A program made the position numbers and the translations under genes. From positions 2,170,001 to 2,234,000 of the forward strand of contig NZ_CP109104.1 of the NCBI RefSeq assembly GCF_035917675.1: a DNA stretch of 64,000 nucleotides. The letters are read 5' to 3'. Below, piece by piece: positions 51,426 to 59,977 of this stretch (position 1 is its first letter; the number at the start of each line of letters is the position of its first letter). Below the pieces are notes generated by a model. It made no database searches. It was not told where the DNA came from and saw only the letters and a program-made list of their open reading frames with translations. The DNA comes from Streptomyces sp. NBC_01775 (GTDB taxonomy: Bacteria; Actinomycetota; Actinomycetes; Streptomycetales; Streptomycetaceae).

Positions 51426-52964
51426 TCAGCCGCCGCCCCGCTCGCGCGCGTCGTCACCCTCGCCCTTGTGCCCGGCCCGGGTGCGGCCCGGCAGACCCGC
51501 GCACAACAGGAGTCCGGCCCCGGCCGCGCCGGTCAGAGCCGTCAGGGTCGGGGGCATGGCCGACAGGAAGGCGTCCGCGCTCGCCCGGGTGGGGGGCGTG
51601 GCGACGGTCATCAGCATCGTGGCGAGCGCGACGCCGAGCGTGGGGCCGATGTTCAACGCGGTCTGCTGGAGACCGCCCGCCACGCCCGCGTGGGCCACGG
51701 GGGCCCGGCGCACGATCACCGCCGTCGCGGTCACCATCACGGTGACGAAGCCCGCGCCCAGCGCGAGGAAGGCGCCCCCGATACCGACGGCTCCCGCCTC
51801 CTCGCCCAGCCGGGAGAGCGTCAGGACCCCCACGGCCACCAGCGCGGCCCCTACGGCCGCGGTACGGCGCGGCCCGAAGCGCCGCGCCAGTACGGGACAC
51901 AGCGGGGCGCCCAGCACCATCGCCGCCGCCATCGGCAGCGTGCGTATCCCGCACTCCAGCGGGCTGAGCCCCAGCACGTCCTGGAGGTAGTACGTCGCGA
52001 CGAACAGGGTTCCGAACAGCGTCGCCGAGACGGCGAGCAGCAGCGCCAGCGCGGCGACCACCGGCCGCGCGCGCACCAGTTCCGGCGGCACCAGCGGGTG
52101 CGCGGCGCGCCGCTCGTGCCATACGAACGCGGTGCCCGCCAGCCCGCACCCGGCGAGCCCGAGCCAGGCCGACGGCGTCCAGCCGGCGCCCGGCACGGCC
52201 ACCAGCGTGTGCACCAGGCACACCAGTGCGACGGCGAGCAGCGCCGCTCCCGGCAGGTCGAGCCGCCGCCTGTCGGAAGCCTGGTCGGCCCGGGGAGCCT
52301 CGGCAGTCCGGGGAGCCTCGGCCCCGCTCCCCTCTCCCGTCGGCGTCCGCCCCGCCACCAGCACGAGGAGCCCGACCGCCACGGCGGGCGGCACGTTGAG
52401 GAAGAACACCGCCCGCCAGCCCAGCCAGGCCGCCAGCGCGCCGCCCACGACGGGGCCCGCCGCCGCGGCCAGCCCGATCGCGCTCGTCCGCAGCGCGATC
52501 GGCATCCCGAGCCGCTCCGGCGGATACGCGGCGCGCAGCATGCCGAGCGTGGCGGGTTGCAGCAGCGCGCCGAAGACGCCCTGGGCGACCCGCAGTCCGA
52601 TCACCCAGCGCACGTCGTGCGCGCACCCGATGCCCGCCGAGGTGACGGCGAAGCCGAGGATGCCGAGGGCGAACACGCGACGGTGCCCGTACCGGTCACC
52701 GAGCCTCCCGGCGAAGACCAGCAAGCTGGCGACGGTGATGAGGTAGCCGGTGCTCGTCCACTGCACCTGCGCGAAGGAGGCGTGCAGGTCGCGCCGGAGG
52801 CTGGGCTGTACGACGGTGAGCACCGTGCCGTCCAGCGCGACGACGACGGCGCCGGTGACGCTGGCGATGAGCGTCACGACGCGGCGGCCCGCGCGGCGGC
52901 GGTCCGCGCGGCCCCCGTGCCCCGACGGCGTCTCCCTCGCGCCCTCTGTCAGGGACGCGGTCAC
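51426..52964 (-). CDS. MFS drug:H+ antiporter-2 (EmrB/QacA-like)
   Basis: 512 aa from the GTG at 52964, which overlaps the TetR stop (GTGA). Fourteen membrane segments. Motif D1-like DGTVLTVVQPSLRRDLHASF, loop 2-3 FAGRLGDRYGHRRVFALGIL, motif C in IGLAAAAGPVVGGALAAWLG, and a loop motif in LQDVLGLSPLECGIRTLPMA. Exports hydrophobic or cationic drugs with H+. Co-transcribed with, and probably repressed by, the adjacent TetR. Confidence 0.92.
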   Translation of the reverse strand: MTASLTEGARETPSGHGGRADRRRAGRRVVTLIASVTGAVVVALDGTVLTVVQPSLRRDLHASFAQVQWTSTGYLITVASLLVFAGRLGDRYGHRRVFALGILGFAVTSAGIGCAHDVRWVIGLRVAQGVFGALLQPATLGMLRAAYPPERLGMPIALRTSAIGLAAAAGPVVGGALAAWLGWRAVFFLNVPPAVAVGLLVLVAGRTPTGEGSGAEAPRTAEAPRADQASDRRRLDLPGAALLAVALVCLVHTLVAVPGAGWTPSAWLGLAGCGLAGTAFVWHERRAAHPLVPPELVRARPVVAALALLLAVSATLFGTLFVATYYLQDVLGLSPLECGIRTLPMAAAMVLGAPLCPVLARRFGPRRTAAVGAALVAVGVLTLSRLGEEAGAVGIGGAFLALGAGFVTVMVTATAVIVRRAPVAHAGVAGGLQQTALNIGPTLGVALATMLMTVATPPTRASADAFLSAMPPTLTALTGAAGAGLLLCAGLPGRTRAGHKGEGDDARERGGG

Positions 52965-53572
52965 CGGGGCTCCGGCCCGAGGTGTGCCGCCAAGGCGGCG
53001 TCCAGCAGGGCCTCGGACTGTCCGGCGCCCGTGGCGAGTTGGAGGCTGCCCCACTCCCACAGCTGTGCGATGCCGTGCAGGTTCGCCCACAGGGCGCCCG
53101 CGGTCACCCGGGGATCGGCTCCTGCGTCCCGGCCTCCGCCACCCGCCCTGTCGACCAGGTCCACGAGGGTGCCGAAGAGCGGCAACGTGGTCTCGCGCAA
53201 CCCCAACTCACCGCTCTCCAGCAGATCGTGACGGAACATCAGCTCATACATGCCGCGCCGCTCGTGCGCGAAGCCGAGGTAGACCCGCCCCAGCGCGGCG
53301 AGCTGCGCGCGCGGCCCCTCGCTCTCGGTGGCGGCCAGCTCCCGCCGGGCCCGCGCGCCGAGGTCCGCGAAGCCCTCGCGGGCGACGGCGGACAGCAGCG
53401 CGACGTGCGTCGGGAAGTACCGGCGCGGCGCCCCGTGCGAGACGCCCGCGTGGCGGGCGATCGCCCGCAGGGAGACGCCGCGCACGCCTTGGCTCGCCAC
53501 CAACTCGGCTCCGGCCGCGACGAGTCGGGCCCGCAGGCCCGGATCCTCCTCGGAGGTGCTCGCTTCACTCAT
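52961..53572 (-). CDS. TetR-family repressor of the MFS exporter
   Basis: 203 aa, start ATG at 53572. HTH residues ~14-60 (AGAELVASQGVRGVSLRAIA, RHAGVSHGAPRRYFPTHVAL), then a helical ligand domain (YLGFAHERRGMYELMFRHDL). The start codon lies inside the first palindrome of a 37-bp perfect inverted repeat, so the protein very likely represses itself and the exporter. Confidence 0.92.
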   Translation of the reverse strand: MSEASTSEEDPGLRARLVAAGAELVASQGVRGVSLRAIARHAGVSHGAPRRYFPTHVALLSAVAREGFADLGARARRELAATESEGPRAQLAALGRVYLGFAHERRGMYELMFRHDLLESGELGLRETTLPLFGTLVDLVDRAGGGGRDAGADPRVTAGALWANLHGIAQLWEWGSLQLATGAGQSEALLDAALAAHLGPEPR

Positions 53573-53608
53573 AGACAGTGTCTACCAGGCGTCGGTAGAC
53601 ACTGTCTA
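53572..53608. promoter_or_regulatory. TetR operator, 37-bp perfect inverted repeat
   Basis: Left arm TAGACAGTGTCTACC (53572-53586) and right arm GGTAGACACTGTCTA (53594-53608) are perfect complements, and each contains its own 13-bp palindrome (TAGACA-N-TGTCTA). It overlaps the TetR start codon on one side and the 3' end of the ATPase gene on the other. Confidence 0.9.
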
Positions 53609-54064
53609 CTCGCTACTGAGGCCCAGCTCGCACCACACCGTCTTCGCGTACGGGGCCCGCCGCTCGACGCCCCACCGCAGGCTCAGCGCCTCGATGAGGG
53701 CGAGCCCCCTGCCCGACTCGGCGTCCGGCGCGGCGGCCCTGGGAGCGGGGAGCGGACGCGGATCGGCGTCCGTCACGGCGAGCCGCACGCGTGCGCTGTC
53801 GCTGTCGACCTCGCCACTCCCGCCCTCGCCGCCGCACCAGGTGAGCCGCACCGTGGCGGGCGCCCCGTCCCCGACGTGCACGATGACGTTGGTGAGCAGC
53901 TCGCTCACACACAGTGCGGCGAGGTCCGCGACGGCGTCGGGCACGTCCCACCGTCGGCAGTGCGCGACGATCTGCCGTCGCACACCCGCCACTTCCGAGG
54001 CTCGCGCGAGCAGCGCCACCGTGAGGCCCGGCCACTCGGTCGCCGTAGACCGCACCCCGCTCAT
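53606..54064 (-). CDS. HATPase (anti-sigma-factor kinase-like) of the WhiJ-type cluster
   Basis: 152 aa from the ATG at 54064, overlapping the upstream small gene (ATGA). N box LCVSELLTNVIVHVGDG and G2 box ESGRGLALIEALSLRWGV of the GHKL fold; no histidine-kinase dimerisation domain. Streptomyces have dozens of such stand-alone RsbW-like ATPases next to XRE and DUF397 genes, where they modulate sigma or XRE activity. Confidence 0.9.
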   Translation of the reverse strand: MSGVRSTATEWPGLTVALLARASEVAGVRRQIVAHCRRWDVPDAVADLAALCVSELLTNVIVHVGDGAPATVRLTWCGGEGGSGEVDSDSARVRLAVTDADPRPLPAPRAAAPDAESGRGLALIEALSLRWGVERRAPYAKTVWCELGLSSE

Positions 54065-54285
54065 CGCTTGCGCTCCCCCACACGCCGCAGCACCGCCGCC
54101 AGACCCCGCGCCGTCTCCAGGTTGCAGTTCCCGAGCGAGACCAGGGCGTACGGCTGCCGCCCCGCGAACGTCACCAGGTCGACGCCGAGCGAGGGCAACG
54201 TCAGCCCGTGCGTTTTGAGGGCCGCGCCCAATTCGGCGAGGCATTCCTCGACCTCTTTCGATCACGTGGAGGCACACTCGTTCAT
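54061..54285 (-). pseudogene. Small conserved protein with in-frame stop at codon 8
   Basis: From ATG 54285 (AAGGGTG upstream) the frame reads MNECAST, then TGA, then SKEVEECLAELGAALKTHGL, the LPSLGVDLV segment, LVSLGNCNLETARGLAAVLR and RVGERKR to the 4-bp overlap with the ATPase start. Similar ~70-aa proteins accompany these ATPases in Streptomyces. A TGG to TGA change is the simplest explanation. Internal initiation cannot be excluded. Confidence 0.6.
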
Positions 54286-54464
54286 TTGTCGCACCCTTCC
54301 TGTGCACTGTGTGACGGACACCTCACACAATGACCGCGGAGCGCGTAGCGTTGCAGCTCATCGGGCTCCCGCAAGCGAACTGCCCATCAGCTATGACCAA
54401 TTGCGGAGAGGTGGGGAACGCCCCGGCCCGAACGGAAACAACCACCAACGCACGGCGGTGAACC

Positions 54465-55339
54465 ATGCCCGGACCCAAGGACATCGACGGATCAGCGGGA
54501 GTCCCGACCTTCTACGGCAAGGAGCTGCGCTGGAAGCGCGAACAGGCGGGGCTGACGCAGCAGGCGCTCGTAAAAGACAGCTTCTACGGCTTCAGCCACC
54601 TCAGCGAGATCGAACGCGGCGAGCGTCGGATGCCGCTGGACCTGGCGGAGCACGTCGACCAAGTCCTCGGCACGGATGGGTTCTTCAGCCGGAGGTGTGA
54701 GGACGTCCGCCGGGCGCGGCGGAAGGGGCACGCCTGGTATTTCGAGAAGGTGTTGGAGACCGAACATGCTGCGGAAGCCATCGAGGAGTGGTGCCCGACT
54801 CTCATCCCAGGCTTGCTCAAACTGAGGACTACATCCGAGCCGTAGTCCACGCGACCCACCCTTTGGAGCAGGCGGAGGAAGTACAGGCCAAAGTCGATGC
54901 ACGGCTTGCGCGGGCGGAACTCTTCGTCAATGGACGAAGGCCGGTGGTTTGGATCATCCTGCACGAATCCGTACTGCATCAGCAGATTCTCCCTGCGGCT
55001 GGGATGGCCGAGCAGCTCAACCACGTAGCGGAACTGGCTCAGCGCCGCCAGCTCGTTCCACAAGTGATGCCGTGGAACGTAGGGGCTCACCCGCTGATGC
55101 TGGGCGCAGCAAAGGTCATGACCTTCACCGATGCCCCTCCATTGGCCTACACGGAATCCCCATACAGCGGCGCCACGATCGACGATCCACCGATCGTGAA
55201 GAAGTACTCGTATGCATACGACGTCGTCAGGGCCGCCGCGCTCTCACCGCAGGCGTCAGTGGCCATGATCCAGCAAGCGGCAGAGGACCACCGAAATGGC
55301 AATCAACCAGGCTACTTTGAGCGCCCGCCGTTGGCGTAA
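54465..55339 (+). pseudogene. XRE/WhiJ-type regulator split by a one-base frameshift
   Basis: Codons from 54465 encode MPGPKDIDGSAGVPTFYGKE and the HTH (LRWKREQAGLTQQALVKDSF, then YGFSHLSEIERGERR), then the DUF5753 start EEWCPTLIPGLL. One missing base near 54818 shifts the frame; the continuation QTEDYIRAVVHATHP, RPVVWIILHESVLHQQI and NVGAHPLMLGAAKVMTF is open in another frame to 55339. Restoring the base gives a ~291-aa DUF5753 regulator of the WhiJ/BldB-linked type. As written it yields a 126-aa truncated DNA-binding protein. Confidence 0.8.
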
Positions 55340-55655
55340 GAGCAGCTACAGCAACGGCGACGGCGGCGACTGTGTAGAGATCGGCGAAGGCTTCCCCGGC
55401 GCGGCGCACTGGCGCAAGAGCAGCTACAGCAACGGCAGCGGCGGCAACTGCGTGGAGGCCGCCGCCCGCTGGCGCACGAGCAGTCACAGCAACGGCGACG
55501 GCCGCAACTGCGTCGAGGTCGCCGTCGGCACCCCGCAGGGGATCGTTCCCGTGCGGGACACCAAGACGGCACCCGACGGGCCCGCTCTCACCTTCCCCGC
55601 CGTGCAGTGGGCGCACTTCATCGACGCGCTGCACACGGGGGCGCTCACCGCGTAA
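55296..55655 (+). CDS. DUF397 protein with three tandem repeats
   Basis: 119 aa, starting within the end of the XRE gene. Three modules of WRKSSYSNGdGGdCVE: at residues ~13-28, ~39-54 and ~60-75 (the last reads WRTSSHSNGDGRNCVEVAVG), followed by the single normal C-terminus PVRDTKTAPDGPALTFPAVQ. Usual family members have one such unit in ~60-80 aa. In WhiJ-type pairs the DUF397 protein acts with the XRE regulator, probably as an antagonist or partner. Confidence 0.88.
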   Translation: MAINQATLSARRWRKSSYSNGDGGDCVEIGEGFPGAAHWRKSSYSNGSGGNCVEAAARWRTSSHSNGDGRNCVEVAVGTPQGIVPVRDTKTAPDGPALTFPAVQWAHFIDALHTGALTA

Positions 55656-55724
55656 AGGGGGGTGCGGACGGCTGCGGTGAGGCCTATGCGGAGGCGGCGT
55701 TCAGCGCATCCGTTCGCTGCCGAG

Positions 55725-56120
55725 TCAGGATTCCAGCGTTCGTTTGATGATCTCCATCCCTTGGGACATCGCCGCTTCGAGGGCCGGTGCGAGGTCGTCG
55801 GGGAGTACGTCGTGGACCCAGATCAACCGGCAGTGCTCCCCGTCGGCGACGACCCGCATGGAGGCGTTGTGGTGGGCGGGCCGCAGGGAGTCGCCGACCA
55901 CCGCGTAGACGATGCGTCGCGCATCCTCGTCGAGAGACACAAAGCGCTCGCGTGCGATCGTGCCGTCGGCGAAGGTGACGACTCTGGCGTCGCCTTCGAC
56001 ACGTGTGCCGACCACATGACCGGGCGCCATGCGGCTCGGGCCCGTCTCGAAGTCACCGATCACCTGCCAGACGGAGTCGGTCCTGGACCTCAGTACTGTT
56101 TCCTTGATGATGGAAGCCAT
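55725..56120 (-). CDS. SRPBCC (START-like) family protein
   Basis: 131 aa. MASIIKETVLRSRTDSVWQV, VIGDFETGPSRMAPG, VTFADGTIARERFVSLDEDA and HDVLPDDLAPALEAAMSQGM fit the helix-grip fold of the polyketide cyclase/Bet v1-like superfamily. Binds a hydrophobic small molecule; no partner gene clarifies which. Ends convergent with the DUF397 gene. Confidence 0.88.
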   Translation of the reverse strand: MASIIKETVLRSRTDSVWQVIGDFETGPSRMAPGHVVGTRVEGDARVVTFADGTIARERFVSLDEDARRIVYAVVGDSLRPAHHNASMRVVADGEHCRLIWVHDVLPDDLAPALEAAMSQGMEIIKRTLES

Positions 56121-56324
56121 TGCGGGTTTTCGTCCTTTTTCCTGTATTCCAGCGTGGCGGAGTCATGCGAACCGAGGGCAGTCGGCTCGGGCGTCGGGTC
56201 GGCCCGATTCCCGGTGGCCCTGGACACGCTGGAATCCTGTCGCCGCTGACGCGTCGGGTCTTGAACATCCTTGCGGGCGACGTCCTTCACGGCTGTTGTC
56301 AGACCCCGGGCGTAGCTTTCGGGA

Positions 56325-57131
56325 GTGCTCTCCTCCGTCGCCCTCGCCACCCGGCCGGCATTCAGCGTCTCGGTCGTGACCTGCCGCAACGACCACACAC
56401 GCTGGTCCGCGGCGGAGGCGTGCGACGATTTCCGGATCGTGCTCGTGCGCCGCGGCACATTCCGCAGGAAGACCGACGGCCGCGCCGAGTACATCGATCC
56501 GACGCTTGCCTACCTCGGCGTACCAGGCGAGGAAGAGCGGTTCGCCCACCCATCGGGAGGCGATACGTGCACCTCGGTCAGTCTCGCCCCGGCTCTGTGG
56601 GGCTCCCTGGCCGGTGACGCGCGGCGGCCCAACGCGTCGACCGTGTATGTCGACGCGGGGCTCGACCTGGCCCACCGGAGGTTCCTCGCCGCCGCCCGGA
56701 CGGAAGACATCGACTTCGCCGCCACCGAGCGGCTGCTGGATCTGATCAGCCGCGTCGTCCTGCGGGCCGTCGCCCAACCCACCCCCGCAAGCGCGCCGGC
56801 CGCGTCCCGCGACCGCGAACTCGCCGCCGAGGCTCGCAGCGTCATCCACGACGGTCATCCTGCCGCGACCGGCCTGGTCCCCCTTGCCGCACTGCTCGGG
56901 GTGTCGCCCTACCGGTTGAGCCGGGTGTTCACCCGGGAACTCGGCGTATCCCTGACCCAGTACCGCAACCGGGTCCGCGTGGCCACCGCGGTGGACCGGC
57001 TTGAGGCCGGGGAAACCCACCTGGCCACGCTGGCCGCGGACTTGGGCTTCGCCGACCAGGCCCACCTGTGTCGCACCGTACGCGCGCACATGGACACCAC
57101 ACCCACGGCCCTTCGCCGCCTGCTGACCTGA
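56325..57131 (+). CDS. AraC-family transcriptional regulator
   Basis: 268 aa, GTG start. N-terminal cupin-like ligand region (SVVTCRNDHTRWSAAEACDD, FRIVLVRRGTFRRK), then a C-terminal AraC double HTH: LVPLAALLGVSPYRLSRVFT and HLATLAADLGFADQAHLCRT with the VRAHMDTTPTALRR tail. Target unknown; the SRPBCC gene lies 204 bp away, divergent, and is the first candidate. Confidence 0.9.
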   Translation: MLSSVALATRPAFSVSVVTCRNDHTRWSAAEACDDFRIVLVRRGTFRRKTDGRAEYIDPTLAYLGVPGEEERFAHPSGGDTCTSVSLAPALWGSLAGDARRPNASTVYVDAGLDLAHRRFLAAARTEDIDFAATERLLDLISRVVLRAVAQPTPASAPAASRDRELAAEARSVIHDGHPAATGLVPLAALLGVSPYRLSRVFTRELGVSLTQYRNRVRVATAVDRLEAGETHLATLAADLGFADQAHLCRTVRAHMDTTPTALRRLLT

Positions 57132-57154
57132 CCGCCGATCCCGTATTCCGCCGT

Positions 57155-57517
57155 TCAGGACGGAGTCGACGGCGGAGCCGATGGTGGCGGCGGAGCCGAT
57201 GGCGGCGGCGGGGCGATGCGGGGGAAGCCGCCGACGCCGTCGTCGTGGAGAAGCTCCGCCAGGACAAAGCGGCAGGTCCACCGCCGCCTGTGTCGGACGC
57301 CCTCCACGATCTTCATGAAGCCGTCGGTGACCCGGTAGAGCTGCGTCCGCTGCGGGTCCCGGGGGTGTTCGGGCACATAGTTGCGGGCCCGTTCCTCCAG
57401 GAGGGCCATCGCCTGCTCGCGGGTGCCGACGTACTGGCCCAGCACCTGGCTGCTCCAGAAACCGGCGCCCGGGGCGGTCTCGTGCCGTTCGACGAGGAGG
57501 TGCCAGGTGGTGTTCAC
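57155..57517 (-). CDS. Conserved hypothetical protein with a Pro-rich tail
   Basis: 120 aa from the GTG at 57517 (an in-frame GTG at 57529 is equally possible; GAGGGGAC lies just before it). VNTTWHLLVERHETAPGAGF, WSSQVLGQYVGTREQAMALL and RARNYVPEHPRDPQRTQLYR identify a Streptomyces-specific family of unknown function. The tail is PPPPSAPPPPSAPPSTPS, a likely binding linker. Confidence 0.7.
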   Translation of the reverse strand: MNTTWHLLVERHETAPGAGFWSSQVLGQYVGTREQAMALLEERARNYVPEHPRDPQRTQLYRVTDGFMKIVEGVRHRRRWTCRFVLAELLHDDGVGGFPRIAPPPPSAPPPPSAPPSTPS

Positions 57518-57719
57518 TCGCCGGCCCACGTCCCCTCGCGGTGATTCCGTTCCAGGAACGCGGCATGTGCCACGACGTGCGGTCCCGCGTCCTGTTCGGG
57601 CAACGAGCGGTGCGGTGACAACAGGTGCGGCACCCCGGCCCCCTCCGGTTTCCTGCTTCGGTCCGTGGCTTGGACCCTAACCGCAGTCGGCCCCCGCCGT
57701 CGCCGATGACCCCGGGGCT

Positions 57720-57754
57720 GCCGACGGCCCCAGGTCCCGCCTGGGGCCGTCGGC
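57720..57754. terminator. Strong hairpin terminator
   Basis: 15-bp perfect stem (57720-57734 and 57740-57754), loop TCCCG. The surrounding 57530-57979 has no gene I can support; a plus-strand open frame from 57785 lacks protein character. Confidence 0.85.
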
Positions 57755-57979
57755 ACGCGCGCTACCCCGGGCCTGGTCCCCCCCATGGCCATCGCGGCCG
57801 TCGCGGGCCTCGTCGGTATGGAGTCCCGGCCGACCGCCGAGCCGAGCGAGCCCTGGTCCGTCGCCTCCCTGGGCGCCCCACAGGTGGGGCGGCGTGGTCA
57901 TCGACCGCTTCGGCTCCGACACCCGGGAGGCAGCGCGCTGACCCGCCGCGATCCGGCGACCGGTCGCCCTCGACCGGAG

Positions 57980-58228
57980 TCACTGGATCGGGGAGTCAGG
58001 CGGGGGGAGTTGGACGGTGCGCTCCCGGTCGACGGCGTCGACGCCGTCGACCGCCTCCAGGGCCGGTATCCGGTCCTGCGCGACGGTGCCGGAGAGCGTG
58101 CCGAGGGCCGGCTGCTCGCCCGAGACCGTCAATCCGGCCTGCCGCAGGGCCTCGACCACTTCCGCGAACCGGTCGGGGTCGACCGCGAGGATAACCCCGA
58201 CCGGCTCGGACTGTGACGGCTCGCTCAC
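57980..58228 (-). CDS. Small protein coupled to the subtilase (inhibitor/prodomain-like)
   Basis: 82 aa, GTG start overlapping the protease stop by 3 bp. VGVILAVDPDRFAEVVEALR, QAGLTVSGEQPALGTLSGTV, then IPALEAVDGVDAVDRERTVQ with a PPPDSP end. The beta-alpha-beta pattern with a 'leu-val...Gly...Ala...Val' closing strand resembles the I9 prodomain/inhibitor fold of subtilases. Expression after the protease in the same operon suggests a partner or inhibitor (inference). Signal peptide absent. Confidence 0.8.
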   Translation of the reverse strand: MSEPSQSEPVGVILAVDPDRFAEVVEALRQAGLTVSGEQPALGTLSGTVAQDRIPALEAVDGVDAVDRERTVQLPPPDSPIQ

Positions 58229-59559
58229 GGCGCCTGGAGCAGACCCGAGCCCACGTCCCTGACGGGCTGCGTCATCGGGAACGCACCGGACAGCAGACCG
58301 GCCTTGAGCTCGTCCGCCGAAGCGTCGGAGTGCGCCTCGACGATCAGGGCGAGGACACCCGCGACGTGCGGAGTGGCCATGCTGGTGCCGCTCAGGTTCT
58401 GGTACCCGCCACCAGGAGCAGCCGAGCGTATGTCCCTGCCGGGCGCGGCGATGTTGATCTCGCCGCCCTGGCCGTTGATGCCCCCGTTGGAGAAGAACGA
58501 CGGCGTGAGTGCCTTGTCGAGCGCGGCCACCGCCAGGATGGAGGGGCAGTTGGCGGGCCGGCCGACGGGCTCGATGCGCGGGGGCCGATCACTGTCGTTG
58601 CCCGCGGCGGCGACGATCAGCGTCCCGCGCTTGAGCGCGCGCTGGGCCAGCTTCTCGTATGTCTGCGGGAAGAGCTCGCCCGGCCGCACCCCGGCACCGA
58701 GCGACATGGAGATCACCCGCGCGCCCTGGGCGACGGCCCAGGCCATGCCCGCCAGGATCTGGCCGTCGCTGCCGCTTCCCGCGTTGCTGAGCACCTTCCC
58801 CGCGAGGATCCGGGCCTCGCAGGCCACGCCGTAGCGGGGCCCCTGATCGGGGTGGGCCGGACCGGCGACGGTGCCGATGCAGTGCGTGCCGTGGCCGTTG
58901 CCGTCCTCGACGGCCTCGCCGGGGACGAAGGAAGCCGTCACATCGATACGGGCGGCCAGGTCCGGGTGGTCGGTGTCCACGCCGGTGTCGAGGACGGCGA
59001 TCTTCACATCGCGCCCGGTCAGGCTGGACAGGTTGGCCCGGATCGCCTGGAGACCCCAGGTCCAGGTCTGCTCGTCCACGGCCGGGCCCGTGGCGGCGGC
59101 GATTTCGGCCCTGGTGTGGCGGGCGACGACGTCCTCGTCGCTGCGGTAGGCCGGGTAGAACTCGGTCGGCGTCTGCTGCGGAGCGGTGACCGGCAGGGCG
59201 TAGACCATGCGCTCCGGCTCCGCCGCGATGATCGAGGACTCCGCCTCGGCCGTGGTCACCAGCGTGTGGCGCTGTTCGGGCCGCACCTCGACGACGGCGG
59301 CCCCGAGTTCCTCGAAGAGCACCGAGACGTCGGGGCGCTCAAGGAGTTCGGCGACGTTCGCGGTCTCGGTTCCCCGGACGCGTTCGACGGATGCGATGTC
59401 GGCGGAGGAACGCAGCGCGTTCAGTCCGCTCTCCTGGTCACTCGGATCGAGCAGGACCACGTATCGACCGGTGAATTCCGTGCCCTCGCCGGGGACGTGG
59501 CCATTGGGCCGCTCGGGCTGCTCGCCGGAGGCGCGCCTGTCCATAGGTCCGTTCGCCAT
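58225..59559 (-). CDS. Intracellular S8 (subtilisin-like) serine protease
   Basis: 444 aa. No signal peptide. Residues ~30-125 look like two prodomain-like alpha/beta units (FTGRYVVLLDPSDQESG, LLERPDVSVLFEELGAAVVE). Catalytic Asp in VAVLDTGVDTDHPDL, His in DGNGHGTHCIGTVAG, oxyanion Asn in AAAGNDSDRPP and Ser in LSGTSMATPHVAGVLAL. All triad residues are present. Intracellular subtilases usually have a short N-terminal extension; this double prodomain is distinctive. Coupled to the small gene at 57980. Confidence 0.92.
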   Translation of the reverse strand: MANGPMDRRASGEQPERPNGHVPGEGTEFTGRYVVLLDPSDQESGLNALRSSADIASVERVRGTETANVAELLERPDVSVLFEELGAAVVEVRPEQRHTLVTTAEAESSIIAAEPERMVYALPVTAPQQTPTEFYPAYRSDEDVVARHTRAEIAAATGPAVDEQTWTWGLQAIRANLSSLTGRDVKIAVLDTGVDTDHPDLAARIDVTASFVPGEAVEDGNGHGTHCIGTVAGPAHPDQGPRYGVACEARILAGKVLSNAGSGSDGQILAGMAWAVAQGARVISMSLGAGVRPGELFPQTYEKLAQRALKRGTLIVAAAGNDSDRPPRIEPVGRPANCPSILAVAALDKALTPSFFSNGGINGQGGEINIAAPGRDIRSAAPGGGYQNLSGTSMATPHVAGVLALIVEAHSDASADELKAGLLSGAFPMTQPVRDVGSGLLQAP

Positions 59560-59977
59560 GGGATTTCCCGCTTTCTCTGTGCTTCCCCCCTTGCGTGAAA
59601 GCGCGCCGGTTCACGGAATATCGAACGCCGAGGATTGTGGGGCGCCGTTCACTCGTGTACCGACGCGTACACCGGCGCCTGCGCGGTTGTCCCTTCGCCA
59701 GGCCGTCGGCATTGCCTCCCCCCACACCGTCGCACCGGCCTCGGAGCCCCGCAACACGGCGCCGTACACACCTGGCGGGAGATCGCAACCGCAGAGCTGG
59801 AGCCGCACGCCGCACAGGCTGACCGGGAGATTCACAGACAGTGCGCTCCGTCACGGTCGCGTCACCCGTGCCCGCGGTACGCCCGCCTGACCCCGTTTGC
59901 AGAGATGTTCGCCAGGATGGCAACATGCCGCCATTACCCCAGCAGGTGCCTGAGCGGCGGGATGCTAGGAGAGACGC
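59560..59977. other. Divergent promoter region between the subtilase and toxin loci
   Basis: 418 bp. Minus-strand 59611-59835 has an open frame (LCGCDLPPGVYGAVLRGSEA) with some protein character but no RBS or family. AT-richer DNA at 59575-59640 probably holds the subtilase promoter; the SseB-like gene's promoter must lie near 59900. Confidence 0.4.

Noticed and set aside
57785..58216. Plus-strand frame of 143 aa beginning MAIAAVAGLVGMES
   Set aside because: It is largely antisense to the small protease-partner gene and has no RBS or conserved sequence.
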